Source: Chloroflexota bacterium
GTDB taxonomy: Bacteria > Chloroflexota > Dehalococcoidia > Lucifugimonadales > CATQGZ01
Assembly: GCA_027624995.1 (NCBI GenBank)
Contig: JAQBTI010000011.1
Span: forward strand, 1-20,599
Direction of reading: 5' to 3'
DNA length: 20,599 bases
Shown here: piece after piece, positions 1-7,384 of the stretch
How positions within the stretch are numbered: the first letter of the stretch is position 1
Layout: the number at the start of each line of letters is the position of its first letter
Notes under the pieces: model-generated
Databases searched by the model: none
The model's input: the letters and a program-made list of their open reading frames with translations, nothing else
What the model was told of the DNA's origin: nothing
Position numbers and translations under genes: made by a program

Positions 1-38
1 TGGCCATCGAGGCTATCGTTGAGGAGGTCGCCGCCTGA
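1..38 (+). CDS. C-terminal tail of an unidentified protein (partial)
   Basis: A reading frame enters from outside the window and ends at TGA 36-38; the visible tail is AIEAIVEEVAA. Eleven residues are too few to name a family. The acidic, alanine-rich helical end is typical of many soluble enzymes. It would converge on the minus-strand remnant that ends at position 53. The call rests only on an open frame with plausible composition, so confidence is low. Confidence 0.3.
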   Translation, partial: AIEAIVEEVAA

Positions 39-52
39 TGTCGTTTACACAC

Positions 53-220
53 CTATTGACGTGACCTCCGGTTGATTGCCTGGACCACCTTGACACGAGT
101 ATTTCCCCGGACCTTACCCAGGCCATAGTGCAGGCGGATACGTTCGATGGCCAAGTCCACGTGAATCGGGCCTTCAATCTCAGCAATGGTCGTAATCATG
201 CGGGCGAGATTGGCATGTGT
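53..220 (-). pseudogene. Remnant of a DUF3320-type helicase-like protein (C-terminal scrap)
   Basis: Read on the minus strand, about 55 codons before the TAG at 53-55 contain IAEIEGPIHVDLAIERIR, then YGLGKVRGNTRV. This matches my memory of the DUF3320 domain (E-GP-H-x(4)-RI ... G-x-x-R-x-G-x-R), found near the C terminus of large DUF4011/superfamily-1 helicase-like proteins often linked to defence islands. Nothing of the helicase or nuclease parts is present. Upstream, the frame runs into the antisense of the FHA gene, which has its own stop at 252. I therefore read it as a gene remnant, not a small gene. The assignment is from memory of the motif, without a profile search. Confidence 0.6.
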
Positions 221-251
221 TTCATACTGCAAGCTGGGGCATGAAGCAGCC

Positions 252-992
252 TCAGCGTCGGGCCTTTTCCAGACCAACGGTCTGGGCGCCCTCCCGATAG
301 AACACCAGCTTAGCGCTACTTCCGCCAAGGCGAATCCCATCTCCGTCGTTGAGAGGATGGTCTTCATGCTCTACTCGGATGCCATTCACCCATGTCCCAT
401 TGGCGGAGCCGAGATCACGTATCACGTAGCCAGCGGCCGTGTGTATTATCAGAGCGTGGCGACGAGAGACAGTTCTATGATTCACATCCAGATCGTTGTC
501 GGCTCCCCGGCCCACGATGACGGGTCCCCCGCTCAAGCTGATCCTGGCGTCCGCCGACACACCGCGAAGCTCCAGAGCCGCCCGTTGCGCCATCACGCGT
601 TCCCCCCCGGTCCAAACTGCTAGTAACCTTACGCCGTCAATCAAGTCTGTCAGGTCCAGATCCTTCCTTACGTATCCCTTTGCACCGGCTTCGAGACTCG
701 GCGGACCACCTTCCTCTTCGGAACGGCTCGAGAAGACCAGTACCGGAGCATCTGACTCCGCACGGACACGCCGGCATAGCTCGAATCCGTCCATTCCAGG
801 TATGTCTATGTCGGTCACGACTGCATCAGGCTTCGCGCTGCGGAACAAGGTTAGGCCCTCTTCTCCGTCGCCGGCCACCAACACATCAAAACCCGCCGCC
901 TTCAACCACGTCTCGCTCAGCCCGCGCATGGTGATGTCGTCGTCGATCAGCAGGACCTTGTATGGGACATGATGCCCGTTCACGTAAGCCAA
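252..992 (-). CDS. Response regulator with REC and FHA domains
   Basis: This 246-residue cytoplasmic signalling protein has two domains. Residues 12-125 form a CheY-like receiver: acidic cluster D17-D19, phospho-acceptor D61 in TDIDIPGMDG, S88/S89 and K110. Residues about 150-233 form a forkhead-associated domain with GRG at 161, SRRH, and NGTWVNG, the signature that binds phosphothreonine. It has no DNA-binding domain, so the output is probably a protein interaction set by phosphorylation. The TTG start at 990-992 is preceded by GGGAGG about 12 bases away; an in-frame GTG at 981-983 is an alternative. No intact histidine kinase is nearby, but a decayed one lies about 180 bp upstream on the other strand. 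REC-FHA fusions are known but uncommon. Confidence 0.9.
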   Translation of the reverse strand: MAYVNGHHVPYKVLLIDDDITMRGLSETWLKAAGFDVLVAGDGEEGLTLFRSAKPDAVVTDIDIPGMDGFELCRRVRAESDAPVLVFSSRSEEEGGPPSLEAGAKGYVRKDLDLTDLIDGVRLLAVWTGGERVMAQRAALELRGVSADARISLSGGPVIVGRGADNDLDVNHRTVSRRHALIIHTAAGYVIRDLGSANGTWVNGIRVEHEDHPLNDGDGIRLGGSSAKLVFYREGAQTVGLEKARR

Positions 993-1105
993 GACTACGG
1001 CCGACCTCCCGACCTGAAATTACCGAGACCATCCGGCGGCTCCTGAGATGCGCACCCGTTTGGCAAGTCAAAGGAGTGTACCGAGCGGATCGCAGACATA
1101 GAGTA

Positions 1106-1137
1106 GCGTTAACACCATATCGGCATGGTGTTAACGC
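1106..1137. repeat. Perfect 13-bp inverted repeat with 6-bp spacer
   Basis: The arms GCGTTAACACCAT (1106-1118) and ATGGTGTTAACGC (1125-1137) are exact reverse complements around ATCGGC. Each arm also contains the palindrome GTTAAC. No T-run follows on either side, so it does not look like a Rho-independent terminator. It lies between the REC-FHA gene and the kinase remnant. It could be an operator for a dimeric repressor, the end or scar of a mobile element, or an RNA hairpin. Confidence 0.85.
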
Positions 1138-1450
1138 CACAGAGGAGAAGGTCGCTAGATGCAGTTCCCGAGAGAATGAACCTGTCGGCCTATCGAGTGA
1201 CCGAGGAGGCGCTAACCAGCATGGCCAAGTACGCCGAGGCCAGACAGGTAGCCATCCATCTGGACTGCTCAGACAAGGGCCGTGGCTTCGACTCAACCGG
1301 GGATGCGCCTCGCTTGGAGACGGGATGAAGGACTACGCTGAGGTCGTTGGCGGTATATGCCGAGTCGCTGGCGAATGGGGCAACGGCACGATCGTCTCTC
1401 TCGGTTTGCCCCTAGAAAGCGGAGCAAATCCCGTTCCCGACGAGCGCTAG
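1125..1450 (+). pseudogene. Decayed NarL-partner-type sensor histidine kinase (HATPase remnant)
   Basis: Two frames together spell the ATP-binding end of a NarX/DegS-type kinase. Frame one (about 1170-1320) gives NLSAYRVTEEALTSMAKYAEA and RQVAIHLDCSD, then KGRGFD, which resembles the N box (YR-x-x-EAL-x-N-x-x-KHA, with S for the key Asn) joined to the G1 box after an apparent loss of a few residues. It stops at TGA near 1325. A second frame (about 1320-1450) continues with GMKDYAEVVGGICRV, GEWGNGTIVSLGLPLE, matching the G2 region and final strand, and ends at TAG. A frameshift, the altered N box and the missing sensor and dimerisation parts all argue for a dead gene. It sits tail-to-tail with the intact NarL-type regulator at 1515-2189, its possible former partner. 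Confidence 0.7.
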
Positions 1451-1514
1451 CCTGGACCTCTGGTCGTTGTAGTTCCGGCAGATCAAGACCGCAGTCCGGT
1501 TCTTCTAGGTCCAT

Positions 1515-2189
1515 CTACTCCTCGTCCGAGTCCTCCAGATATGTCAGGGTTGCCTGGACCCTCGGGTTGATTCCGGGCTCATTCGAAAGGCCCAACTCCT
1601 GGTAGATAGCGTTGATGTATATCTCTACGGACTTCTCGGCCAGGCCAAGTTCTCCAGCTACGGAGGCGTTGCTGTAACCCTGCGCGACCAGCTGTAATAC
1701 CTGCCGCTGTCTCGCCGTTAGCCGGTCCAGGTCGGACCCCTCCCGCGGAGACAGGCTCCTTACCAGGGTCGAGTCTAGCACCAACATGCCCGAGATACTG
1801 CCGTATATCGCCCGAACCAGGGTCGCAACGTCCGGGACCGACTGTTTTAGGAGATATGCCCACCCGGCTCCTTGTTCTACAGGAAGACTCGTAACGTAGC
1901 GGCGATCTCTGTGGGACGACAGGATCACGATTCCGGTCTCAGGCCTGAGGTCTTTGATTCGAAGGGCCGCCTTGATACCGTCGATATCGCCTGCAATCTC
2001 GACGTCCATGATGACAGCGTCGGGCGCCCGCTCTCTCGCCATTTGGACTGCCGTCGCGCCATCAACAGCGCTGCCGATTATCTCGAGTCCGGTCTGACGG
2101 GCGAGGGTATTTTCGAGCAACTCTCTGAAGAGAGGCTCGTCTTCGACGATCAGTATCCTTGCGACCTGGGGTTTGTCGCACTCCTCCAT
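1515..2189 (-). CDS. NarL/FixJ-family response regulator
   Basis: This 224-residue transcription regulator has an N-terminal receiver (about residues 11-125) with E16/D17, phospho-acceptor D62 in AVIMDVEIAGDIDG, S91 and K115. A LuxR-type helix-turn-helix follows (about 156-202: LTARQRQVLQLVAQGYSN, VAGELGLAEKSVEIYINAIY). The usual Glu of LTxRE is Gln here. I chose ATG 2187-2189 because GGGGAGG lies 5 bases upstream and the receiver begins a few residues later; the open frame extends 57 codons further upstream without similarity. Phosphorylation should promote dimerisation and promoter binding. The only kinase nearby is the remnant at 1125-1450, so it may take phosphate from an unlinked kinase. 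Its targets cannot be told from sequence. Confidence 0.92.
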   Translation of the reverse strand: MEECDKPQVARILIVEDEPLFRELLENTLARQTGLEIIGSAVDGATAVQMARERAPDAVIMDVEIAGDIDGIKAALRIKDLRPETGIVILSSHRDRRYVTSLPVEQGAGWAYLLKQSVPDVATLVRAIYGSISGMLVLDSTLVRSLSPREGSDLDRLTARQRQVLQLVAQGYSNASVAGELGLAEKSVEIYINAIYQELGLSNEPGINPRVQATLTYLEDSDEE

Positions 2190-2540
2190 TTTTGCCTCCC
2201 CGTCCAAGGCCGGCGTCGCAGGTCTGTCGTCCGCGTAAACCGATCTTCGCACGGTCTTGCCGATTCCGCGTATCGTACCACTAGACGGCAACAGGCTCAG
2301 GTGCCTCGGAAAACCATCGCGTCCGTCGGATGCCGCCCGGGAGGATGGATTCTCCGCCACGCCCTTGCCAATGTCGGAGATATGTCACGCAATCCTCACG
2401 TTAAATTCAGGCTTGCTCATGCCTTCATCACGCCCGCAATGCGACCATACGTTATGGGTAGGCGAATGCCATCTGCCTCAACTCGGCTCCCGGCGGGCCG
2501 GCACACAACGTCGCCTAGTAAAGTAAGGGAGGGTCCTCGA
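2190..2540. other. Intergenic region between divergent regulator and stress-protein genes
   Basis: About 350 bp separate the starts of the minus-strand regulator and the plus-strand stress protein, so promoters for both should lie here. On the minus strand a TACGAT (2277 to 2272) could be a -10 element, but no good -35 accompanies it. I see no convincing promoter toward 2541, no RNA gene, and no recognisable protein fragment in any frame. Confidence 0.4.
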
Positions 2541-3542
2541 ATGTTCAAGAAAATCTTGGTGTCGCTAGACGGTTCCGAAATCGCCGAGAGTATCTTGCCG
2601 TTTGTCTCAACCATCGCCAGCGGACTGAACATCCCGGTTGTGCTCGCGACGGTCGTAGACCCGGACGCCATAGACGCGTCTCCCGTGTCGTTTCAGACGA
2701 CTCAGAAACCACAACTCGGACTGCCGACCAGCGGACCCCTTGTGGTCTCGGACAGATCGTCGCCGGACACTCCGGCGGTGTATCGCACGCAGCTCGAGGA
2801 AACCGCCAAGGTCGCAGCGGAGAACTCCCTGCGCAAGGTGGCTTTGAGGCTGTCCGACGCGGGCGTCGAGGCGAGTGTGACCAGCTCGCTGGGTTCTGCG
2901 GCCGAGGAGATCGTCCGGCTCGCCGAGCGCCAGGGCTGCGACCTGATAGCGATGGCCACGCACGGGAGGAGCGTCCTAGGGCGGGCCGTGCTTGGTAGCG
3001 TAACCGACAAGGTCGTCCACTCCTCACATATACCGACGCTTACTCTGACTCCGGAAGGGGTCGAATCCTGGTGGCAGAAGGGCGTGGCCCTGTCTAGAGT
3101 GATAGTGCCCTTGGACGGTTCCGACCTCGCCGAGACAGCGCTGCCGTATGCGCGGGCGCTGGCCCTTGGGCTATCACTGGAAATCGTCCTTGTGCGGGCC
3201 GTCAAGCCCAGGCATATCTACGACCTCTATGCCTACTATCCATACGTCGGGACCGAGGACCTGGAGATCGAAGTCGAACAGTCCGTCTCTGAGTATCTGG
3301 AGACGATCGCAGCCGACCTTCGCTCCTCTGGGCTGAACGCCCGCTGGGAAGTGCTCAAGGGCCAGTACGCTGCTGCCATCGTAGATTTCGCCAAGGGCGC
3401 CTACGAAGACATCGTCGTACTTACGACGCACGGCCACTCCGGGCTCACGCGATGGGTGTTGGGTAGCGTAACCGAGGCCCTGGTGCGATCGTCCGGGGAT
3501 CCTGTGTTGATCATTCCACCCGGCCAGGCCGATGGCGCCTGA
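2541..3542 (+). CDS. Tandem-domain universal stress protein (UspA family)
   Basis: This 333-residue cytoplasmic protein has two Usp domains in series. Domain one (about 1-175) opens with KKILVSLDGSEIAE and closes with ATHGRSVLGRAVLGSVTDKV. Domain two (about 182-333) opens with SRVIVPLDGSDLAETALPYA and closes with TTHGHSGLTRWVLGSVTEAL. Both keep the G-x9-G-S phosphate-binding part of the ATP motif, though the first Gly of the G-x2-G-x9-GS pattern is Ala or Thr. The family binds ATP or AMP and aids stress survival by routes still unclear. The ATG at 2541 has GGGAGGG seven bases upstream; the open frame to its left is antisense to the regulator. Divergence from a response regulator is compatible with control by it, but no site is visible. 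Confidence 0.93.
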   Translation: MFKKILVSLDGSEIAESILPFVSTIASGLNIPVVLATVVDPDAIDASPVSFQTTQKPQLGLPTSGPLVVSDRSSPDTPAVYRTQLEETAKVAAENSLRKVALRLSDAGVEASVTSSLGSAAEEIVRLAERQGCDLIAMATHGRSVLGRAVLGSVTDKVVHSSHIPTLTLTPEGVESWWQKGVALSRVIVPLDGSDLAETALPYARALALGLSLEIVLVRAVKPRHIYDLYAYYPYVGTEDLEIEVEQSVSEYLETIAADLRSSGLNARWEVLKGQYAAAIVDFAKGAYEDIVVLTTHGHSGLTRWVLGSVTEALVRSSGDPVLIIPPGQADGA

Positions 3543-3665
3543 GGGCTGTCTGACGAAGTCCGAACATGACATGAAAGGGGCAGCGATAACGGAGACCTCC
3601 TAACACAGGGTCGTGCACCTCAACGTCTTGTGAGCGCCGACTCCGTCATTAGGGCACACTCGGAA

Positions 3666-3694
3666 TTGCCCTGCGAATGAAGTCTCTGTAGAAT
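3666..3694 (+). promoter_or_regulatory. Sigma-70-type promoter for the SDR gene
   Basis: TTGCCC (3666-3671) and TAGAAT (3689-3694) are separated by 17 bases. The -10 matches the consensus at five of six bases and the -35 at four of six. The predicted transcription start near 3701 gives a leader of about 38 bases before the GTG start at 3739. Confidence 0.55.
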
Positions 3695-3738
3695 CTGCGG
3701 TGCCGACCGCCAGCCAGATAACTACATGGAGATGAGCC

Positions 3739-4527
3739 GTGCCAGAAAGACGTCCGAGACTTGAAGGTAAGGTAGCCATCGTGGTCGGTGCCGGCTCCAG
3801 CGGACCGGGCATCGGCAACGGAAAGGCTACCTCGCTCCTGTTCGCCCGGGAAGGCGCCAGCGTTCTGCTGGTGGACTCCGCGATTGAACGGGCGAACGAG
3901 ACCCTGGCAATGATCGAAGAGGAGGGCGGGACAGCCGGCGTGTTCGAGGCCGACGTCACTCGCGCCGACGACTGCCAAGGGATGGTCAAGGCGGCGATCG
4001 ACCGCTACGGACGGCTCGACATACTCGTCAACATCGTGGGCATTCTTGAGCTCCATTCGGTGGTGGACGTAGAAGAAGAGGCGTGGGACAGGCTCATGGA
4101 AGTCAACGTCAAGACTGTGGTGCTGTCATCTAAGTTCGCGATTCCAAGGATGATCGAGGGAGGCGGAGGCTCGATCATCAACATTTCCTCCATTGCAGGG
4201 GTCAGGGCATACAACGCCACTCCTTACACGACGTCCAAAGCCGCCGTCAATGGGCTGACCATGTCGATGGCAAATGACCACGGTCGCGACAACGTCCGGG
4301 TAAACGCCATCGCTCCGGGGGCCGTATATACGCCCATGGTGGCCGGCCTGTTGAGCGACGAACAGCGTGAGAAGCGGCGAGAATCCTCGATGCTCGGAAC
4401 CGAGGGGACGGGATGGGATGTGGGCTGGGCCGCGGTCTACTTGGCCAGTGAAGAGTCCCGCTGGGTTACGGGCACGGTCCTGACGGTGGACGCGGGCATC
4501 ACCGGAATGGTGCCTCGCCTCCTCTGA
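3739..4527 (+). CDS. Short-chain dehydrogenase/reductase (SDR), NAD-type
   Basis: This 262-residue classical SDR has the Rossmann fold at its N terminus (KVAIVVGAGSSGPGIGNG), with D46 at the end of the second strand favouring NAD(H). N123 (EVNVK), S151 (NISSIAG), Y163 and K167 (YTTSK) form the catalytic set, and N189-P193 (NAIAPG) follows. It ends with the usual TGTVLTVDAG segment. It should oxidise an alcohol or reduce a ketone in the cytosol; the substrate is unknown. The glycine motif is longer than the usual TGxxxGxG, and NNAG is replaced by NIVG. The start is GTG with GGAG seven bases upstream; nearby ATGs are out of frame. The next gene encodes a sugar-mutarotase-like protein, but a terminator and repeat lie between, so a shared carbohydrate pathway is only a guess. 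Confidence 0.92.
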   Translation: MPERRPRLEGKVAIVVGAGSSGPGIGNGKATSLLFAREGASVLLVDSAIERANETLAMIEEEGGTAGVFEADVTRADDCQGMVKAAIDRYGRLDILVNIVGILELHSVVDVEEEAWDRLMEVNVKTVVLSSKFAIPRMIEGGGGSIINISSIAGVRAYNATPYTTSKAAVNGLTMSMANDHGRDNVRVNAIAPGAVYTPMVAGLLSDEQREKRRESSMLGTEGTGWDVGWAAVYLASEESRWVTGTVLTVDAGITGMVPRLL

Positions 4528-4576
4528 GATTGCGGGAGATTGGGTGTGCAGAGGGGCGGAGCCACTTTGCCGGGGG

Positions 4577-4604
4577 TCTGGGGGTGTCCCCCAGATACCT
4601 TTTT
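4577..4604 (+). terminator. Rho-independent terminator after the SDR gene
   Basis: TCTGGGGG (4577-4584) and CCCCCAGA (4588-4595) form a perfect 8-bp stem with a TGT loop. TACC and five T residues (4600-4604) follow. It lies 50 bp past the SDR stop and should end that transcript. The G-rich tract just upstream (4572-4576) suggests it may belong to a dispersed intergenic element, not be a simple terminator. Confidence 0.75.
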
Positions 4605-4617
4605 CTACCCTTCTTGG

Positions 4618-4768
4618 CTAAGAAGGGGCTTTGCACCAAAAGTGCCGCGTAACGTGAATTGCCCTTCGACAGGCTCAGGACGAACGGTGGATTGAAGCTA
4701 CGTTCGTGGTGAGCTTGTCGAACCACCGCCATGCATTTCGACTTTTGGTGCAAAGCCCTAAGAAGGGG
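4618..4768. repeat. Nested inverted-repeat element (MITE-like), flanked by 11-bp direct repeats
   Basis: The outer arms GGGCTTTGCACCAAAAGT (4626-4643) and ACTTTTGGTGCAAAGCCC (4741-4758) are an exact 18-bp inverted pair. Inside, 22-base arms at 4665-4686 (starting TTCGACAGGCTCAGGACG) and 4701-4722 (ending GAGCTTGTCGAA) pair at 19 of 22 positions around a 14-base loop. CTAAGAAGGGG occurs directly at 4618-4628 and 4758-4768, resembling a target duplication. A further 8-bp hairpin (4608-4627, CCCTTCTT/AAGAAGGG) adjoins the left end. The inner CTTCGAC-aggctcagg-ACGAACG type is a repeat I recall from many environmental genomes. No transposase is encoded. It could be a non-autonomous transposable element or a repeated RNA hairpin. 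Confidence 0.8.
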
Positions 4769-4782
4769 TCAGGAGGCAGTCA

Positions 4783-5865
4783 ATGCACTATCAGAATGAG
4801 CGCAACTACGGTTGTCGTGTATCCGATGCCTGGTCCTTCAGGGGACTCAAGACCGCAGTCTTGGAGAACGAGGTGCTGCGCGTCGTCATCCTGGTCGACA
4901 AGGGCGCCGACATCTACCAGCTTGTGCATAAGCCGACCGACGTGGACTTTCTGTGGCGGTCGCCGTCAGGGGTCAGAGACCCACGGAAGTTCCTGCCCAC
5001 TACTGGAGACCCCGTAGGAGTCTGGATGGACGCGTACGAGGGCGGATGGCAGACGGTGTTTCCGGCAGGCGGGTTCCCGAGCAACTACCGGGGCGCCGAC
5101 CTCGGCCTCCACGCCGAGGCGAACCTGTTGCCATGGGACTGCGCCGTGCTGGAGGACACGCCGGAGCATGTCTCGATCAAGTTCTGGGTGAGGACCAGCC
5201 GCATGCCGTTCTTCTTCGAAAAGACCCTTAGTCTGACGGCCGGCTCAAGCGTGCTTGAAGTCGATCAGGCCATCACGAACGAAGCGGGAGAGATGATGCA
5301 TTGTGTTTGGGGGGAGCACATCGCCCTGGGTGCCCCTTTCCTCAGCAAGGACTGCGTGCTAGACCTGCCCGGCGGGACCATCGTCAACCACCCGGTCGCT
5401 TTCCACCCCAACAACCGCCTGGAAGCCGATGCCAAAACGCCGTGGCCGATGACCAGGGGCGTCGACGGTTCTGAAATAGACATGCGCGAGATCCCTGACA
5501 TGGACGTGCGCGCCTATGACATGTCCTACTTCTCCGACATGCCCGAAGGCTGGTATGCCGTCACGAACCGGCGAATCGGCGTCGGGCTTGGTGTCCGTTA
5601 TCCAACGGATGTATACCCGTACCTGTGGTACTGGCAGTCCTTCGGCGGCGGAACTGGCTACCCCTTCTGGGGCCGCACCTACAACGCCGGGCTGGAGCCA
5701 TTCAGCAGCTACGCCAACGAGGGTCTGGGAAGCGCTATCGAAAACGGCACCGCGATGGAACTGGAGCCGGGAGAGAGCGTGAAGTCGGCACTCAAGGTGG
5801 TGGCGTATGCGGGGTCTGAGAGTGTGTCACGGGTGGCCCCGGACGGCTCCGTGGAAAGAGCGTAG
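4783..5865 (+). CDS. DUF4432 / aldose-1-epimerase-like protein
   Basis: This 360-residue protein, without signal peptide, resembles the galactose-mutarotase superfamily, most likely the DUF4432 branch. Near the N terminus it has LENEVLRVVILVDKGADIYQL, the typical entry into the beta-sandwich. H179 in WGEHIALGAPF and E305 in NAGLEPFSSY lie where this superfamily keeps its catalytic His and Glu (compare His176 and Glu309 in GalM). Aromatic stretches (FLW, WYWQSFGGGTGYPFWGR) could line a sugar pocket. It probably interconverts anomers or isomers of a sugar or modified sugar; the substrate is unknown. The ATG has AGGAGG six bases upstream. It begins 14 bp past the inverted-repeat element and has no clear promoter of its own, unless one lies in that element. 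Confidence in the superfamily is high, in the subfamily moderate. Confidence 0.85.
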   Translation: MHYQNERNYGCRVSDAWSFRGLKTAVLENEVLRVVILVDKGADIYQLVHKPTDVDFLWRSPSGVRDPRKFLPTTGDPVGVWMDAYEGGWQTVFPAGGFPSNYRGADLGLHAEANLLPWDCAVLEDTPEHVSIKFWVRTSRMPFFFEKTLSLTAGSSVLEVDQAITNEAGEMMHCVWGEHIALGAPFLSKDCVLDLPGGTIVNHPVAFHPNNRLEADAKTPWPMTRGVDGSEIDMREIPDMDVRAYDMSYFSDMPEGWYAVTNRRIGVGLGVRYPTDVYPYLWYWQSFGGGTGYPFWGRTYNAGLEPFSSYANEGLGSAIENGTAMELEPGESVKSALKVVAYAGSESVSRVAPDGSVERA

Positions 5866-5930
5866 CCACACAGGGCTATTGCGTTCGCACCCTGTACGGG
5901 AACTGTCGCCTACTTATCCTCGGCCAGGTA

Positions 5931-7335
5931 GGCAGGTCCAAAAGCGGCTCTGTACAGCCGGATCGGACCTCAACTAGGGCAGTTGGAAGGTACACAAGCT
6001 ATTCTGAGGCAAGCGGAGTCAGAGTTCGACTCAGCTAGGGCATCTCTCTTTGAAGTTATCGAACAAGGTGATGAAACTGAGATTGAGTCCTCAGTCCTGG
6101 ATGATATGGAGCGCCGTCTGGTGGAGGCCAGCGAACGGCACAGCGACAGGAATCAACTGGCCCGCGAACTCGAACGGTGGACCGGAGATGTCGAGAAGCT
6201 CCAACAGTCGATAGCACGAATCGAAAAGGATATCAGCCAACGATTGGAGGAGGCTGGCGTAGTTGAACCGACCGTAAAACGGGGAATTCAAGTTGCGCTC
6301 AAGCTTGCGACCGAAAAGAAATTACTAGAGAAGGCACAAAGTAGGCTTCGTGAACTCGAGCAGGCCAACGAGAGGCTCAACGCGACGCCTGAATCGTTGG
6401 AGAAGGTGGACCAACAGGTCCGCAATACTGAAACCAGGATCTCTGCCATGCTCGAAGACGCAAGTATCGACAAGACGCTAACGCTTGATGAAGGGATCAG
6501 ACAATTCGTCCGCGCTCACGAAGCAGCCTCCAAGTACCGGCAGGTGCTGGAAAAGAGAAACGCCGTGACAACTGCTCGCAACGAGAAGGGTCTCTGAGTG
6601 ATCGGACCGAGAAAGCGGCGAGCTTGAGACTTCACTTGGAGGGGCTGTTAGCTCGTCAGCCGAAGCTTCAGGACGCGGCCACCGCTGAGTCCTTGGATGA
6701 CCTCGAACGTCTGTACCAACGGGAGGACGAAGAGAGAGCATGCCAGTAACGAGATTGCCCGCCTGACGGAGCGCATCAGTGGAGTGTTGTTGGGCCATCG
6801 CCCTCAGGCCGAAATCGAAGAGGATCTCGAACATTGCCGGTACGAGATCGAACGCCTGGAAACGTTCGGCAGGTCCTTGGCTCTGTCACGGGAAGTCTTG
6901 GACGAAGCCGTAACTGAACATCACCGAGACTTTGCACCGAAACTCAACTCGTTTATCGAAGAAGCCTTGTCAGTGACCACCGACGCACGGTACGAAGAAG
7001 TCCTTGTGTCCCTCACAGACATGACAATCAGTGTTCAGCTCCCGGAAACCGGTAATCTGAGAGGAATCGACGTGCTTAGCCACGGCACTCAAGATCTCTG
7101 TTTCGTCTTGTTCCGCATTGCAATTGCAAACTTGATGAGTCGGACGGGAGAGACGATTCCCATCATCATGGACGATGTGTTTGCCAATGTTGATTCCCAA
7201 CGGCGAGCCAAGGTGCTCGATGTCCTCGACCGGCTATCCTCTCAGATCGTTTTGTTTACCAAGGAGGAGGATATCCGAGCGTGGGCCGCGCAGTCAGCAA
7301 GCAACAATCCGAACAACAAACTAATCGACATTTGA
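5931..7335 (+). pseudogene. Broken SMC/Rad50/YhaN-like ATPase (C-terminal half, two frameshifts)
   Basis: Three open segments join into one protein. The first (to TGA 6595-6597) is coiled coil (ELERWTGDVEKLQQSIARIE, EKAQSRLRELEQANERL). The second, in another frame (6594-6749), reads LSDRTEKAASLRLHLEGLLA ... LDDLERLYQREDEERACQ and stops. The third returns to the first frame at about 6735 and holds the ATPase lobe: signature LSHGTQDL, Walker B IPIIMDDVFANVD and a final strand QIVLFT, the YhaN/Rad50 order. Two opposite shifts restore the frame. The N-terminal Walker A lobe is absent; an in-frame TAG near 5928 blocks the left side, and there is no Shine-Dalgarno site. Such ATPases act in DNA repair or defence with a nuclease partner; none is present. 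Sequencing errors could explain the shifts but not the missing lobe. Confidence 0.75.
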
Positions 7336-7338
7336 TCG

Positions 7339-7372
7339 GCCCGTAGTCGTCAGCTTTGAGTGACCTACGGGC
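7339..7372. terminator. Hairpin between convergent genes, possible bidirectional terminator
   Basis: GCCCGTAG (7339-7346) and CTACGGGC (7365-7372) are exact complements with an 18-base loop. It occupies most of the 49-bp gap between the ATPase remnant and the minus-strand protease. There is no T-run on either side, so termination is suggested mainly by position. Confidence 0.4.
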
Positions 7373-7384
7373 AGCCGGAATCCT

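Noticed and set aside
962..1450. A 162-codon plus-strand frame as an intact gene
   Set aside because: Only its last third resembles anything (kinase G2 box), and the matching N and G1 boxes are in another frame, so it is part of a pseudogene.
1872..2540. Long open frame continuing upstream of the universal stress protein on the plus strand
   Set aside because: It is antisense to the NarL-type regulator; Usp similarity and the Shine-Dalgarno site place the start at 2541.
4618..4768. CRISPR array or attachment site
   Set aside because: The repeats are inverted and nested, not regularly spaced direct repeats, and no cas or integrase gene adjoins them.
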